Shown piece after piece: positions 31,338-42,223 of a stretch of DNA of 64,000 bases. The stretch is from Trichomonas tenax. Lineage: Eukaryota > Parabasalia > Trichomonadida > Trichomonadidae. How positions within the stretch are numbered: position 1 is the stretch's first letter; the number at the start of each line of letters is the position of its first letter. The translations under genes were made by a program, and so were the position numbers. The notes under the pieces were generated by a model. The model was not told the DNA's origin and searched no databases. It saw nothing but the letters and a program-made list of their open reading frames with translations. The DNA lies in NCBI GenBank assembly GCA_023091735.1, contig JALKBU010000029.1, positions 62,001-126,000 on the forward strand, written 5' to 3'.

Positions 31338-33080
31338 ATGACGAATAAAGCATTTCATGAAATGAGTATCTTGGCAGGTTCAGTGCGGCAGAAACACTGC
31401 CAAGAGCTCAGTAAGCAAGAACTGATAACGATCATTGACACTTTGGATGTTATCGCGGAAATAAAAGTCCCCACGCAAACATTTATAAGATTTTTATCAT
31501 TAAACCTTTGCTCGCTCGTTGATATCGTTTTGAACGATAAATCGGTGTCGAGCAACATAATACAAAAGATAATGTACATCTTGTCATCAAATGTCAGCGA
31601 TATTCGATACGTTATGACGAAAAGCGACTTTTTGCTTGTAGTTCTCTTAAATTACATCAAACAGAACGTTTCAACACTCAATTCGCAATGCGTTACACGC
31701 TTTGCTAAAATCCTTTCGCAGTTAATTCTCAAATCTGAATACGATTTTTTGGGAAAGATTCCGAATCCGTACCAGTTCATATCATCATTATTTAATATGT
31801 CGAAGTTCTTCGCGATTGAAGAATTTCTTTCAGAGTTTCTCTCTTCAGATAAGCTGTTATTTAGAAAATTCCTCGAGCACGGAAAAATAGGCTCAATCAT
31901 TACAAGAACCATCCAGACAAATACAAATAATTGCGAAGTTTTCTTGAATTTACTCTACAAACTTGCAGATAACACAAAACTTTCATCACGCGTTTTTATT
32001 CCAATATATTCGAGGCAATTCATTATGACTCTCATATCTATCGGCAGAACATCGATGAATACTAATGCAGCTGCACTCGCATTCGAATTTCTTGCACTAA
32101 AATTAATTGAGAATCGATTACCACTAGAATCTAAAGAAGCAATCATCGGACAACTTGTTCCATTGTGCCGATATATTACAACAAAAGCAACAAAGAAGTT
32201 TGATTGTGCTTTAAGATGCGCAATTGATCTTTTAATTTCGATTTTACACACAAGAAACAGAGATGGATCTGAAACAGGCGCTAACGAAGAAGAGGAAGAA
32301 GATGAGGATGAAGAATACGAAGAATTCATGATCGAACCAAAACCTGTTTCTCGTCCACGTCCTGCGATTCCGCCTTTGCCAAAAAAGTCTGTCCAGTTCA
32401 TGCAGAACTGTCCATTATCGCCCGAAAGGAAGTCTGGACCTATTAGCACATCGATTATTCAGTCAACGTCGATCCTTCTCGGTCCAAAGCTGAAACAACC
32501 GAAGCAAAACAAATTAGTTTTCGATAATTTACTGCAACAAGAAGCAAATCCGAACTTTAATGCAGTAATATTTTCTCGAAGTTGCCCTGTGTTTTCGGAG
32601 CTGTATACTATTGAAGAAGACACAGAAATAGGCTCTCCGATAAATGAATCGAATCTTATGCCACCTTCGTTCTCTGAAAAATTTAGAAGATTGTCAGATA
32701 CAGATCCTGTTGTTGAAGCATCGAGATCAATATTTAGGGCGTTTTTCGACAACCCACACTGCACATTTCTTCATGCAACAGTCTTAAATCTTCTCACAGA
32801 AATAATCGCTTCAACAGAGTTATTTTCATTTATCATTATTTCATTCGGTTTCCAAAATGTTGCAAAGAATGCTCTTAGAACTAATCCCCATGCGCCATAT
32901 GTCGGCTATATTCATGAAATTATTCGCTTGATACAAGGAGATGGAGAGTTAGTAGACATTGCAGATGATATAGATGAAGATTGGGATTGCAAAGAAGAAT
33001 TTTATTTGATGGAGGAAGATCTTCCTCCTTTACCAGATACTCCCTCACCTCTTAAAGTAGAAAGCCCAAAGATCTGGTGA
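31338..33080 (+). CDS. Helical protein, possibly SAPS/PP6 regulatory subunit-like
   Basis: A 580-residue protein. Residues 1-320 and 450-540 are helical-repeat-like. A low-complexity acidic stretch (about 312-335, rich in Glu and Asp) and a Pro-rich linker (RPRPAIPPLPKK) divide them. The C-terminal helical part has FDNPHCTFLHATVLNLL and then APYVGYIHEIIRLIQ. These recall the NNFLHxxV and GYMGHLxxIAN segments of SAPS-domain proteins, which are regulatory partners of PP6/Sit4 phosphatases. The match is by eye and moderate; a generic ARM protein is the alternative. The tail ends EEDLPPLPDTPSPLKVESPK. Start ATG 31338 has the TTTACACGACAAAA motif immediately upstream. Confidence 0.8.
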   Translation: MTNKAFHEMSILAGSVRQKHCQELSKQELITIIDTLDVIAEIKVPTQTFIRFLSLNLCSLVDIVLNDKSVSSNIIQKIMYILSSNVSDIRYVMTKSDFLLVVLLNYIKQNVSTLNSQCVTRFAKILSQLILKSEYDFLGKIPNPYQFISSLFNMSKFFAIEEFLSEFLSSDKLLFRKFLEHGKIGSIITRTIQTNTNNCEVFLNLLYKLADNTKLSSRVFIPIYSRQFIMTLISIGRTSMNTNAAALAFEFLALKLIENRLPLESKEAIIGQLVPLCRYITTKATKKFDCALRCAIDLLISILHTRNRDGSETGANEEEEEDEDEEYEEFMIEPKPVSRPRPAIPPLPKKSVQFMQNCPLSPERKSGPISTSIIQSTSILLGPKLKQPKQNKLVFDNLLQQEANPNFNAVIFSRSCPVFSELYTIEEDTEIGSPINESNLMPPSFSEKFRRLSDTDPVVEASRSIFRAFFDNPHCTFLHATVLNLLTEIIASTELFSFIIISFGFQNVAKNALRTNPHAPYVGYIHEIIRLIQGDGELVDIADDIDEDWDCKEEFYLMEEDLPPLPDTPSPLKVESPKIW

Positions 33081-33494
33081 TATATTGTTATTTTTATTAT
33101 TATTGAATGTTTTTTGTTATGTTTATATGTTTATATTTCAATAAATTGTCATTGTTTGAAAACTTTCAAAATTATCTTTTCACGTTTAAATACCTGCAAA
33201 TAACAACTTTTTGGAGCTTAAGGGGTGATTAACATGAGAAGTAAACTATTTAAAATTGGGTTTAAATATTGCATTATATTTTCAACAACACACGAAAAAG
33301 TTATAATATTAATAATTAGTTATCACATCATTTTTACTGTACTATTGCCTCTAAGTTTTTAAAATGCTATGCATTCATAATGATTTTTTTAAAATCATAA
33401 TCCTTTACTGTCACTTTTCATGTTAGTCCCCTTAAATATTATTTAGAATTGGTCATTTTAAATTTGTTCAAAAAATGAATTCTAATAATATAAT
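33081..33494. other. Intergenic between convergent genes
   Basis: AT-rich 3' spacer; nothing recognised. Confidence 0.45.
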
Positions 33495-36400
33495 TTATTC
33501 ATACTCAGATTCATATGGACAAAATGCTGACATTGGATCACTAACACCCTCATTGACGACATTGTCATCAATCATCTCTAAATCGAAGTCTTTGCAGAAT
33601 TTGTTGACTAAGTTTGTGCAGTCTTCGAGTTCTGTTTGGATCTTCTTGAGATCGTCACCTTCTTTGAGTTCCTCCTTAAGTTCCTTCACTGCTCTTCTCA
33701 TCCATTTAAGCAGTGAGAAGAGTTGCTCACTCATTTTATCAACCTGTTCCTTAAGAAGAGTTGGGAACTTCGCCTTGAGTAAAAGAAGGCAATCCTTGGC
33801 GCAGTTTGGATGCTGAAGCGTGGAATACAACATATCCTTGAACCTTGGAATATCGCGACCAAACAAAGTGAAGGCAGAGTCCTTGAATGTTCCAATTGGC
33901 ATTGAAACATAAGGCATGAAATCATTGATGAGCTGCTGAATGGCTGTTGTTGCACGATCAATAGTATTGATGGCAATCTCTTTAACTCTGACCTCCTGGA
34001 TTTCAATCTTCTTGATTTGAACGCCCTGGTGGTAGAATGGAAGCTTTTCGGCTGTTTCGATATAGAATGTCTTGATTGGTGTTGTCAACTCTTCTGGAGA
34101 CTTCTGGGACTGCTTTGTGATTGAAACAACACTCCTGAACTTATCCCATGAATGTGGAGCTTCATCACCTTCGATTTTGTCATCAGCTGGTTCTAGTTGA
34201 ATAACGCAAACGCCATCACCTTTGCATGCATCGTGTGTCTGGCAGTAATCATATGGAGCAACAATTCCTTCTCTGTGCTTAAGAGATTTAACGAAGCTTG
34301 TTGTTTCTGTCCTCTTGCAGCAGTAGACTCTCTGGTCGAAACGTCCTGCTTGTCTGCGCTCAACAAGGAAGAAAGCTAATGGAACAACAACACCAACAGT
34401 GTTGCCTGTATTAATGGATGACAAATAATTGGATAATTTTTCACAGATCTCCTTCGATGGTCCGTATTCTCTTGTCTGATAGAGCGTTCTGAGGGCCATT
34501 GATGAAAGAGCTCTGAGTGTGTAGTAAAGCTGTGCTTCTTCGCATAAGAAGATTGCGGACTTGATGTGCTGAAGGAGAAGAGCCTCTGTGAAGTCACTCA
34601 ACAAAATCTCTGCATCAGCGTTTGCAGCATCGACTCTGACTTTAGTTTCGACTTGAACTGATGGAATGAAGAAGAACTCCTGATATGTTCTGCTGCGGCC
34701 ATAGTCGTAGACATTGTGTGCAGTGCAAATTGGCTGTGTTGTTGAAAGATGGAAACCTGGTGGCTTTGGAATTCTCTCATTCGACTTCTTTCCTTTGTTG
34801 TTGAGTTCCTCCTTTACCTTCCTTGTGCGGTGTTCGACAATTGAAGCAATCAAAGCACAGCAGTGGAGCTGAGCAACGAAAGCAGAGATTTTATCACCAG
34901 CATCGAGGTTAACTCTTACGAGTTCTGTGAGCCACTTCAGACGCATGTTCGGGAATTCCATGTTATCATCAGCGAGCTTCATAAGCATCTTGGAACGCTC
35001 AGAAAGAGCCTGCTTAGAAGCCTTCTGCTTTTCAACCATCTCAGCAATACTCATGGCGAAGTCCATTCTGTCATCGACTTTCTTTCTGAGAACTTCCTTC
35101 TCTGGGCATTGCTCCTTAATGACATTAACGAATGACTTGTAAAGCGGGATCATGTTGATCTTGCTTTCAAGAAGAAGAGTTGCGTATGTATCCATGAATG
35201 AGAGGCTTGATACGTTGATCTGTTTGTATCTGTCGTAGTCTGAAGCGAATGCTCTGATGATGAGAGCAGTTCCTAATGAACGGGCTGTAACTTGTTTGAA
35301 TGTGATGAGTCTGAGGGCAAAGTTAATATATGTTCTCTCCACTGGATAAGTATCGAACAAGTCCTTGCAGATCATGTAGAAGTACTTATAATTGTCTGTT
35401 GGCTGGTACTCATTGAGCATTGTCTGGATGAGTTCAACGACTTCCTTCATGCAAACGCCTAATTCATTTTTGACGTGTGCCAAGAACTTGAAGAGGATAT
35501 GTGCTGTGAGTTCGAGAAGGTTGACGTTTATCTGTGGTGATGAATATGTTGGCTTGACAACGTCAAGTGTATCATAAATAATCTTGACTGTTAATCTCAA
35601 GAATGATATGAAGTGGGATTTGAATGAAATAGACAATGTATGGAAGAAAGTGTAAAGGATCTTAGAATCACTGTTGTTGATCAAGAACAAAATAAATGGA
35701 ATCAAAGCGAGCTGCATACGCTTGTTAGACATGAATAGAGGTGACTCGAAGTGGTTCGAAGACATTTCAATGATTGGGAATAAAGTGAAAGCAAGACTCT
35801 GCTTGATTTCCTTTGGAAGATCATCCACATTGCCCAAAAGTCTGGCGAAGAAACCAATGCAAAGGGCAAACGCATCTGGATCTCTGCCACCGAAGCACTG
35901 CTGCGTAGCAAGAAGAAATTGAGATGTGAGCTTAGAGTATGGAGAATACATCGCTTTAATGCCAAGTGGCTGTACACGTGTTGCTAAAACAACCAAGAAG
36001 TGATTAGAATAAGCTAATGGAGATAAGAAGATCCATTGGAGTCTCGTTGCAACCATTGGAACACTGAGTGTTGGACGAACAATAGAAAGTGTGCGAATGA
36101 ATTGATAAACAATCGTTGCAAGACGCTCTTGACCAATCAAAGCAACGTGGTTGAAGAAGAAGTTTGCAAAAATCTCTGTAATCACTTTAGCATCAACATC
36201 ATTTGTTGCCATAAACGTGATGAGTGTTGTGAATGAATCAATGACTTCCAAGAGTTGCTCAATTTCAATCTTAACACGTCCATCAGCCTTAATAACAGCA
36301 ACAAAATTGATAATTGTTGGAAGTGATTGGCCGTATAATTCAACTTCTGTCAATGGTGTGTCGCCTTTGATGAAAGATTTGTTGAAGTCAACCAATCCTT

Positions 36401-38090
36401 GAGTGAAGAACTTTCCAAAGTCTTCTCCGAATGTCACTGGATCGAAATGATTGTAGATCCATTTGCGGAGTGATAATCTTCCTTCAGCACCGAATAATTG
36501 AAGCAATTTCACAAATGTAGGGAATGAGTTTGTATCACGCTTCTGGAACAAGCGGCAAGCCAAAGGAATGATGTAATAGTTAACGAAATCATGGTCAAGT
36601 CCTTCAAGATTTGGAAGATTGAAGTTCTCAATGAATGTGTTTGCAACAGCTGCGGGCGGGAAATAGAATGATGGAATTGTGATAACCAATGAAAGTCCCT
36701 CTGACTTCTTGACTGGATACAAATTCTTGTGAGCATCCCTTGGAATGTCTTTAACAGAAGAATATATTTCTGTTTCGATTGTTGTGCTCTTGTTTCCTGC
36801 AATATTCTTGAGAGGAATGACAGCAAAGTAAATTGGCTTTTCGACAACTTTCTCCGTTTCATTGTAAGAAATGAACTGAATGTAGAGGAACTGGTTGAGG
36901 ATATTTGCTGTTGGAACAATGGAAATGAAATCTGGATACGTGTGCTTCTTGTTTCCTGCGAAAATAGGAGAATAGAAGTATTCTGTTAATCCCGGAGCAT
37001 TCTTGTTAACAATGTTAGCAATTGGCTTCGGATTTGCATAATCTGGTGTCTCGCAAATGCAAGCTTTGTAGTAAACCATACCTTTCTTCAAATTAAGCGT
37101 TGCCCACATCTCGCGAATAGTGATGACAGGGTATGGACTGTAATTTTGTGTTGGGAATGAAGGAACACAAAGTGGTTTGTTGGCGTCAGACTCCCAAGCA
37201 TATTGGAACGGCTTAGCTTTCGTGAATGGAATTGTGATATAATTAATTGTCGTTGTTGAATCAATTGTTTCATAACCACAATCCTTTTCGTGGATCGCTA
37301 AATCGAGAGCGTATGTGATGTATGGATTATTGATCGTGAATAAGTTGCTTGGAAGGAATTTGTTCTCGAGAACTGGTTTTCCTTGTTCATCGTACAATTT
37401 GATGAGCGACAACGCAACAGGGTGTTCCTGGCCGTTGACAGTGATATTGACAACGTAAAGTAAACGAATTGTTGGACTTTCTTCCGGAATTTCAAGGAAA
37501 ATCGTCCTTAACGAGGACTGTGCTGAGAACATTTCAGATCCTTCGACTTTGAAAAACACTGGCTGAGAGACATAATCAGGAATTGAAACGTCATATAATT
37601 GGAAATAGCCGGTTACCTTCGAATTTTTGATTTTAGGTGTTGTAGGATTGAATTGCTTGAGTTCTATTTGCAGGAATTTCTCGTGCTGCTTGTATAAACG
37701 TTCTGGTTTGGTGATTTGATATTTGTATACGACAATTGGACGTGTGCAGTCGGCAACTGTCTGCGGCTTGAGTCTATCCAACTCGTATTCGAGCTGAAGG
37801 AACTCTTTTACTTTTTCTACCGATATCGTACCATCCACTTTTTCACCGATTTCAGATTCCTCAGGAGAAAAATCTGTGTATTTTGGAACTGGATCAGGTC
37901 TGTGGATATCCTTTGGTGGATTCACTTTTATCAGCCTTTCACTCTGCTGGAAAGCTGAAGAAACCCAACCATTATTGATATCTTTGAATTTTTGGGTGAA
38001 TTTCGTGTTGCCGTCTTTGTTCTTGCGCTCGTCACTCCTAAAACGCAAGTCTTCAGCTAATTCCTTTAGATAAAGAGGCTCATCAGTCAT
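33495..38090 (-). CDS. DOCK-family guanine nucleotide exchange factor (DHR-1/DHR-2)
   Basis: A 1531-residue DOCK-type protein, an activator of Rho/Rac GTPases that controls actin and adhesion. After an N-terminal region (1-310) there is a C2-like DHR-1 domain at about 320-490 with PVITIREMWATLNLKKG, HTYPDFISIVPTANILNQ and LYIQFISYNETEK. A long helical-repeat middle follows. The DHR-2 catalytic domain spans about 1080-1500 and includes MRLKWLTELVRVNLDAGDK, QLHCCALIASIVEHR, LLLQHIKSAIFLCEEAQLYY, RTYQEFFFIP and RATTAIQQLINDF. The size is a little below that of animal DOCK proteins (about 1,700-2,100). No SH3 or PH domain is seen. The start ATG 38088-38090 is the first in frame. The C-terminus is acidic and ends YESEYE. 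Confidence 0.92.
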   Translation of the reverse strand: MTDEPLYLKELAEDLRFRSDERKNKDGNTKFTQKFKDINNGWVSSAFQQSERLIKVNPPKDIHRPDPVPKYTDFSPEESEIGEKVDGTISVEKVKEFLQLEYELDRLKPQTVADCTRPIVVYKYQITKPERLYKQHEKFLQIELKQFNPTTPKIKNSKVTGYFQLYDVSIPDYVSQPVFFKVEGSEMFSAQSSLRTIFLEIPEESPTIRLLYVVNITVNGQEHPVALSLIKLYDEQGKPVLENKFLPSNLFTINNPYITYALDLAIHEKDCGYETIDSTTTINYITIPFTKAKPFQYAWESDANKPLCVPSFPTQNYSPYPVITIREMWATLNLKKGMVYYKACICETPDYANPKPIANIVNKNAPGLTEYFYSPIFAGNKKHTYPDFISIVPTANILNQFLYIQFISYNETEKVVEKPIYFAVIPLKNIAGNKSTTIETEIYSSVKDIPRDAHKNLYPVKKSEGLSLVITIPSFYFPPAAVANTFIENFNLPNLEGLDHDFVNYYIIPLACRLFQKRDTNSFPTFVKLLQLFGAEGRLSLRKWIYNHFDPVTFGEDFGKFFTQGLVDFNKSFIKGDTPLTEVELYGQSLPTIINFVAVIKADGRVKIEIEQLLEVIDSFTTLITFMATNDVDAKVITEIFANFFFNHVALIGQERLATIVYQFIRTLSIVRPTLSVPMVATRLQWIFLSPLAYSNHFLVVLATRVQPLGIKAMYSPYSKLTSQFLLATQQCFGGRDPDAFALCIGFFARLLGNVDDLPKEIKQSLAFTLFPIIEMSSNHFESPLFMSNKRMQLALIPFILFLINNSDSKILYTFFHTLSISFKSHFISFLRLTVKIIYDTLDVVKPTYSSPQINVNLLELTAHILFKFLAHVKNELGVCMKEVVELIQTMLNEYQPTDNYKYFYMICKDLFDTYPVERTYINFALRLITFKQVTARSLGTALIIRAFASDYDRYKQINVSSLSFMDTYATLLLESKINMIPLYKSFVNVIKEQCPEKEVLRKKVDDRMDFAMSIAEMVEKQKASKQALSERSKMLMKLADDNMEFPNMRLKWLTELVRVNLDAGDKISAFVAQLHCCALIASIVEHRTRKVKEELNNKGKKSNERIPKPPGFHLSTTQPICTAHNVYDYGRSRTYQEFFFIPSVQVETKVRVDAANADAEILLSDFTEALLLQHIKSAIFLCEEAQLYYTLRALSSMALRTLYQTREYGPSKEICEKLSNYLSSINTGNTVGVVVPLAFFLVERRQAGRFDQRVYCCKRTETTSFVKSLKHREGIVAPYDYCQTHDACKGDGVCVIQLEPADDKIEGDEAPHSWDKFRSVVSITKQSQKSPEELTTPIKTFYIETAEKLPFYHQGVQIKKIEIQEVRVKEIAINTIDRATTAIQQLINDFMPYVSMPIGTFKDSAFTLFGRDIPRFKDMLYSTLQHPNCAKDCLLLLKAKFPTLLKEQVDKMSEQLFSLLKWMRRAVKELKEELKEGDDLKKIQTELEDCTNLVNKFCKDFDLEMIDDNVVNEGVSDPMSAFCPYESEYE

Positions 38091-38690
38091 TTATTATATT
38101 TTTAGTTTTTCTGATCTTTTTATCGTTCTTAGTCAATTTTTGTAATAGTTATTCCACGCATCAATATAAATATATTATTTTCTCTGGACGTTTAGAAGTA
38201 TTCAAAAATTTGGCAAATGTTTTCAATTTATGAAATTTTGATTATTAACAAATCAATGCATGTGTCAATATTATAAAATTTTGAAATTTGACAAATCTTT
38301 GTTTTATTACAGCATCAAATGTTTGGGCTGTTGAAAGGTATACAAACGAACATTTTCTTTATGGCCATGTTATGTTTCAAGTATTTTAAAAATTGCAATT
38401 AGTTAGAAATGAAATCAGGTTATTTCTAAACCTATGATATAAAAACAGATAGTATTTGAAGAGATATTATTGAAAAAGAACCAATGTTATTGTTTATCAC
38501 TATTAAATTGACACATGTCTTTGTATACTGTGGTAAAGCACCAAATAGTCAACTGGCAAAAAGCAAAGCATCAAAACAATTTTGTCACGTAAAGTTATTA
38601 TTTGACAAATTGAAATATAGCAGCCATCCATTGGTAAAACATTATATTGAAGGGTGATTAAGCTTTTCATCCTAAAATTTTTCATTTCAC
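38091..38690. other. Divergent intergenic region, DOCK / PAP2
   Basis: Shared upstream region of two divergent genes. It contains TTGACACATGTCTTTG near 38507 and TTTTGTCACGTAAAGTTA near 38579, both variants of the recurring upstream motif. No gene. Confidence 0.45.
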
Positions 38691-39419
38691 ATGAGTGTTT
38701 CTCAATGGCACATCGAAGATATAGTAATGACAATCATTTTAGGAGGATTGTGGCTGTGGCTGGCGAATTTGACACCAAATCAGCTATTTATCCCTGAAAA
38801 AGACTCACTTTCCAGTTTTCCATATAAAAATACTGGAATGAGCGGTGGAATGAATTTAACAATTGTCACCGCTGTACCAATAGTAATATATCTAATTGTA
38901 TATTTTATTGCAAAATACGCTAAAGATCCAAAATACGTTCGAAAATTTGATATTATCGAAATAATTTGCTGTCACCTATGCAGTATTACATTTGCAGGTG
39001 ATATATGTCACATTTTGAAATCATACATTGGCAGAGCTCGTCCAGATTTTTATTCTTTTACAAAAGATGTTCTTAACAAATCAATGGACATGGATGACAA
39101 GATGAATGATGATAAGGATATACAAGAATTGAAGAAAGAAGCATACAAAAGTTTTCCCTCAGGCCATAGCTGCACATCCGCTTCTGGATGCTTATTTTTC
39201 TCACTTTCTCTTATTGGAATTATAGATCATAACAGAGCATGGTCCATTACCCTGAAATTACTTCCTCTTGCTTATGCTTTTTATATCGGATCAATGAGAA
39301 TTCGTGAATATAGACACCACACAGATGATGTTGTAGCAGGCTTTTTGATTGGCTTTGTTATATCTATAATTTTTTACATTGCATCATATAACACAATTTA
39401 TAGTGGTATCAATCCATAA
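38691..39419 (+). CDS. PAP2-superfamily lipid phosphatase (phosphatidate phosphatase-like)
   Basis: A 242-residue polytopic membrane protein with the three PAP2 motifs: KSYIGRARP (K-x6-RP) near residue 110, PSGH near 157 and R-IREYR-HHTD-D (R-x5-H-x3-D) near 205-215. These form the phosphatase active site with the His nucleophile. About six membrane segments are visible (for example AVPIVIYLIVYFIAKYA, SCTSASGCLFFSLSLIGIID, VVAGFLIGFVISIIFYIASY). The usual Ser before the third-motif Arg is Met here. The eukaryotic lipid-phosphate-phosphatase layout suggests dephosphorylation of phosphatidate or related lipids. It is divergent from the DOCK gene. Confidence 0.92.
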   Translation: MSVSQWHIEDIVMTIILGGLWLWLANLTPNQLFIPEKDSLSSFPYKNTGMSGGMNLTIVTAVPIVIYLIVYFIAKYAKDPKYVRKFDIIEIICCHLCSITFAGDICHILKSYIGRARPDFYSFTKDVLNKSMDMDDKMNDDKDIQELKKEAYKSFPSGHSCTSASGCLFFSLSLIGIIDHNRAWSITLKLLPLAYAFYIGSMRIREYRHHTDDVVAGFLIGFVISIIFYIASYNTIYSGINP

Positions 39420-40247
39420 TATCGGTTCTTTTTAACTAGAATCGTTTATTTAACATATATTCATCCGTTTTATTTTATTCTTCAATAGTAGAATTATCAA
39501 AATTGATAAGATATCTGCTTTCATCAACAATTTTACAACCTAAGCTTTTGGTTCACTAGGTGACTGCATATCCATGATTAAAATACCAAAAACACAATAA
39601 TATACAATTTTGATAAAATCACTTGTAAACTATTCTCTTATTCTTTGTAACTAGCTGAAATCTTCTATCTTCATCACAATTATTCTAGATATTAGAATAT
39701 ATCATTTCAAATATGAAAATATTTTAAATTTATTAGATTGTTTTGTATTGATTCAAAATTATTGCAAGAGACGGCAAACAAAGGGTTGTGACACGCTAAT
39801 CTTTACCAGAGACTTATTAACCAATAATTTTTTTGCTTCTCACTCTTATAGTAGATACTATTGGACATATACTGTACTAATTTAAAGATATGGATATAAC
39901 GTCTGTGGTTTGATAAAGAATGTTTTCTTTGAAGTCAGCATATCTAGCGATCTTTATCAATTATGTTCTGAAGATTATATTAGGACTATCAAAAGCAAGC
40001 TATAGGAGGGCAAAGACACCCTAAACACATCTCAATATCTAAAATACACATTTGTTTTTGAACAAGTTTTCATGTGAATGAGATGCATAAAAAATTCGAA
40101 ATGAGGGCCTATTATTTTAGGGCTTGCTTCATTGGCCTATGGAGATGCTATATCAAAAAGAAATTTTCGTTTCCTTATGTGTTTTTAATACAAAATCAAA
40201 TCAAAAAATCAAAAAAAATTGGATCCCAAAAATTGACAAAAAAATAA
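39420..40247. other. Intergenic between PAP2 and DENN genes
   Basis: AT-rich, no gene, RNA or repeat recognised. Confidence 0.45.
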
Positions 40248-41750
40248 ATGACTTCCCTTCTTCACCAACTATCGAATTTTATTGCAGAAGATGGTGAAAA
40301 ATGGGACAGCTGGCACATAAACGCACCACTTTTCGAAGAATTTATGATATTAGGCCCAAGAGATTTCTCCGAAGATGTGAAACCTGCAATTTTATATCAT
40401 TACCCAGAGAATCAACCAACTGAATATGGATCAATATCGAGATTCTTGTTCGTTGATGGTCAAAATTTTCAAAATATTCGCGTTGCTACAGATCACGCAG
40501 CTGATATTCAGCTTTCTTACGATTATCCGGAGCGTGAACAGGTCGTCATTACGAAGGGTGAAGCAGGGCGAACCACTTACATATACTGTTTAAGATTTAG
40601 GGGCTCTGCTTTGTCCCGACCCGCTGTTGATAATGAAAATCTTCTTTCTGATGCTCATTATTACAGATCAATCAATTTAATGCCTTCTTGTACATTTGCC
40701 TTTTGCTTTATTTCGTTTCATCCTTTTCATTCTTTGCTATTTCCAATTCTTAACTTTTTATTGGATACAGAGACAAAATACAGAATATCATCATACAACT
40801 TAATGACAGCTGCGCACTTATCTCATTATACGAAAAGCGGAAAAGGAGCTGATATTGTGTTTTGGCCCGAATCTTTAATAGATTTCAGAAGAGAGTGCCT
40901 TCACACATTCTACCAAACAAGTCTTCCGATGTACGGTGAAAATATATGCTTTTGCATGGGAGGAACGCGACCTTTATTTTGGAAGATGCCAAAATGCGAA
41001 GATATAGATGCACAGTTCGCATATTGGGGTATCACGGCACTCCTAGATTGGATAAATATCGATGATTTCGTATCTTTGATTGCATATTTAATGGCCGAAA
41101 GTTACGTTACTGTTGTTGGATCTAACATTGAAAAGCTCAGCAAAGTGTCTACGGTTATCCCACAGCTCATTCGTCCATTTTTTTGGACATCACCTGTTAT
41201 TTCAATTTTACCTTATGATCTACTTGATATTTTGGATTCTCCAGTCCCAACAGTTATAGGCCTCCATAGGAGGTTTATATCGCACGTTCCGAGCATAGCT
41301 GTCATTGTTGATATTGATACGAAAGCAGTAAAATTCCCTGAAGGGAATAGATTGAAAATCCCTAAAGAAAACATTCTCAGAGCGATGCTTGCTCCTCTGT
41401 TTGAAGCAGGATCTGGGCAGATGAACATAGGAATAGCACAAAACATTTTGAGGATTTGCAGCGAGTTCATTATTGATACAATCGTGAAACAAGTCATAAC
41501 TTCTCTCATTACAAAAGTCAACGAGAAGAACACAGAGGGCACAATGTTCATTCCTGAAATATTCTATTCTTGCTTCCAGCCATCAGATCGACCGTTTCTC
41601 CAAATGATGAATGATGCACAGTATTTTGTTGCTGCTAGAGAGCAACTTTGTCGAATAAAGACCAAGTCATCAACACTCAACAGGCCAATGAGCTCTATAT
41701 CCTTGATGATGCAGCCAGATGAGGGTCCAATTTCCGGATTTAGATTATAA
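40248..41750 (+). CDS. DENN-domain protein
   Basis: A 500-residue protein with a tripartite DENN module, usually a Rab guanine nucleotide exchange factor. The upstream DENN part (about 25-125) includes AILYHYPENQP and TTYIYCLRFRG. The central cDENN (about 140-370) has CTFAFCFISFHPFHSLLFPI, then DDFVSLIAYLMAESYVTVVG, then FWTSPVISILPYDLLDILDS and SPVPTVIGLH. The downstream dDENN (about 395-490) includes FIPEIFYSCF and PFLQMMNDAQYF. SPVPxxIG and PYDLLxIL are hallmark core segments. The protein is compact with few extra domains. First ATG used. It lies downstream of the PAP2 gene on the same strand. Confidence 0.9.
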   Translation: MTSLLHQLSNFIAEDGEKWDSWHINAPLFEEFMILGPRDFSEDVKPAILYHYPENQPTEYGSISRFLFVDGQNFQNIRVATDHAADIQLSYDYPEREQVVITKGEAGRTTYIYCLRFRGSALSRPAVDNENLLSDAHYYRSINLMPSCTFAFCFISFHPFHSLLFPILNFLLDTETKYRISSYNLMTAAHLSHYTKSGKGADIVFWPESLIDFRRECLHTFYQTSLPMYGENICFCMGGTRPLFWKMPKCEDIDAQFAYWGITALLDWINIDDFVSLIAYLMAESYVTVVGSNIEKLSKVSTVIPQLIRPFFWTSPVISILPYDLLDILDSPVPTVIGLHRRFISHVPSIAVIVDIDTKAVKFPEGNRLKIPKENILRAMLAPLFEAGSGQMNIGIAQNILRICSEFIIDTIVKQVITSLITKVNEKNTEGTMFIPEIFYSCFQPSDRPFLQMMNDAQYFVAAREQLCRIKTKSSTLNRPMSSISLMMQPDEGPISGFRL

Positions 41751-42223
41751 TTTGTTATGTATATATTTAGTTGTAAATTTGTTTTTTTTTTTAGTTCTTT
41801 ATAAAATCTTTGTTACTATGCATTATGAATATATTTTCAGCCAAGATCTTGATAAGGATGTTAATATGATGCTATATTCAGCGTTGTATTGTGATATATG
41901 TTCGAAAAGTTTGGATAAGCATATTGATGGCAAGTGACTTTTATTCCATTGCAACATCAGCTTTTAATTCTTTCAGATTTGCTTCATTTTCTTTTAATCA
42001 AATTTCCCAAATACAAGAAGTTTCATCTCTTTTTAAGATTTACATTGAAATTTCTATTATAATAGATAAAGAAATTACTACCACAATTATGAAAATAATT
42101 TTTTTTCACGGATTTTTTAGAAAAGTTTTTGATAAGAAAATAATTGATTTTTAGTCGTTCCACACTGTATTTAAAATTCTTTTAACTCTCCACAAATATC
42201 CGATCTCAGTGTGTGCAATTTCT
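41751..42223. other. Intergenic after DENN gene
   Basis: A poly-T run near 41780 and short frames only; no convincing gene. Confidence 0.4.
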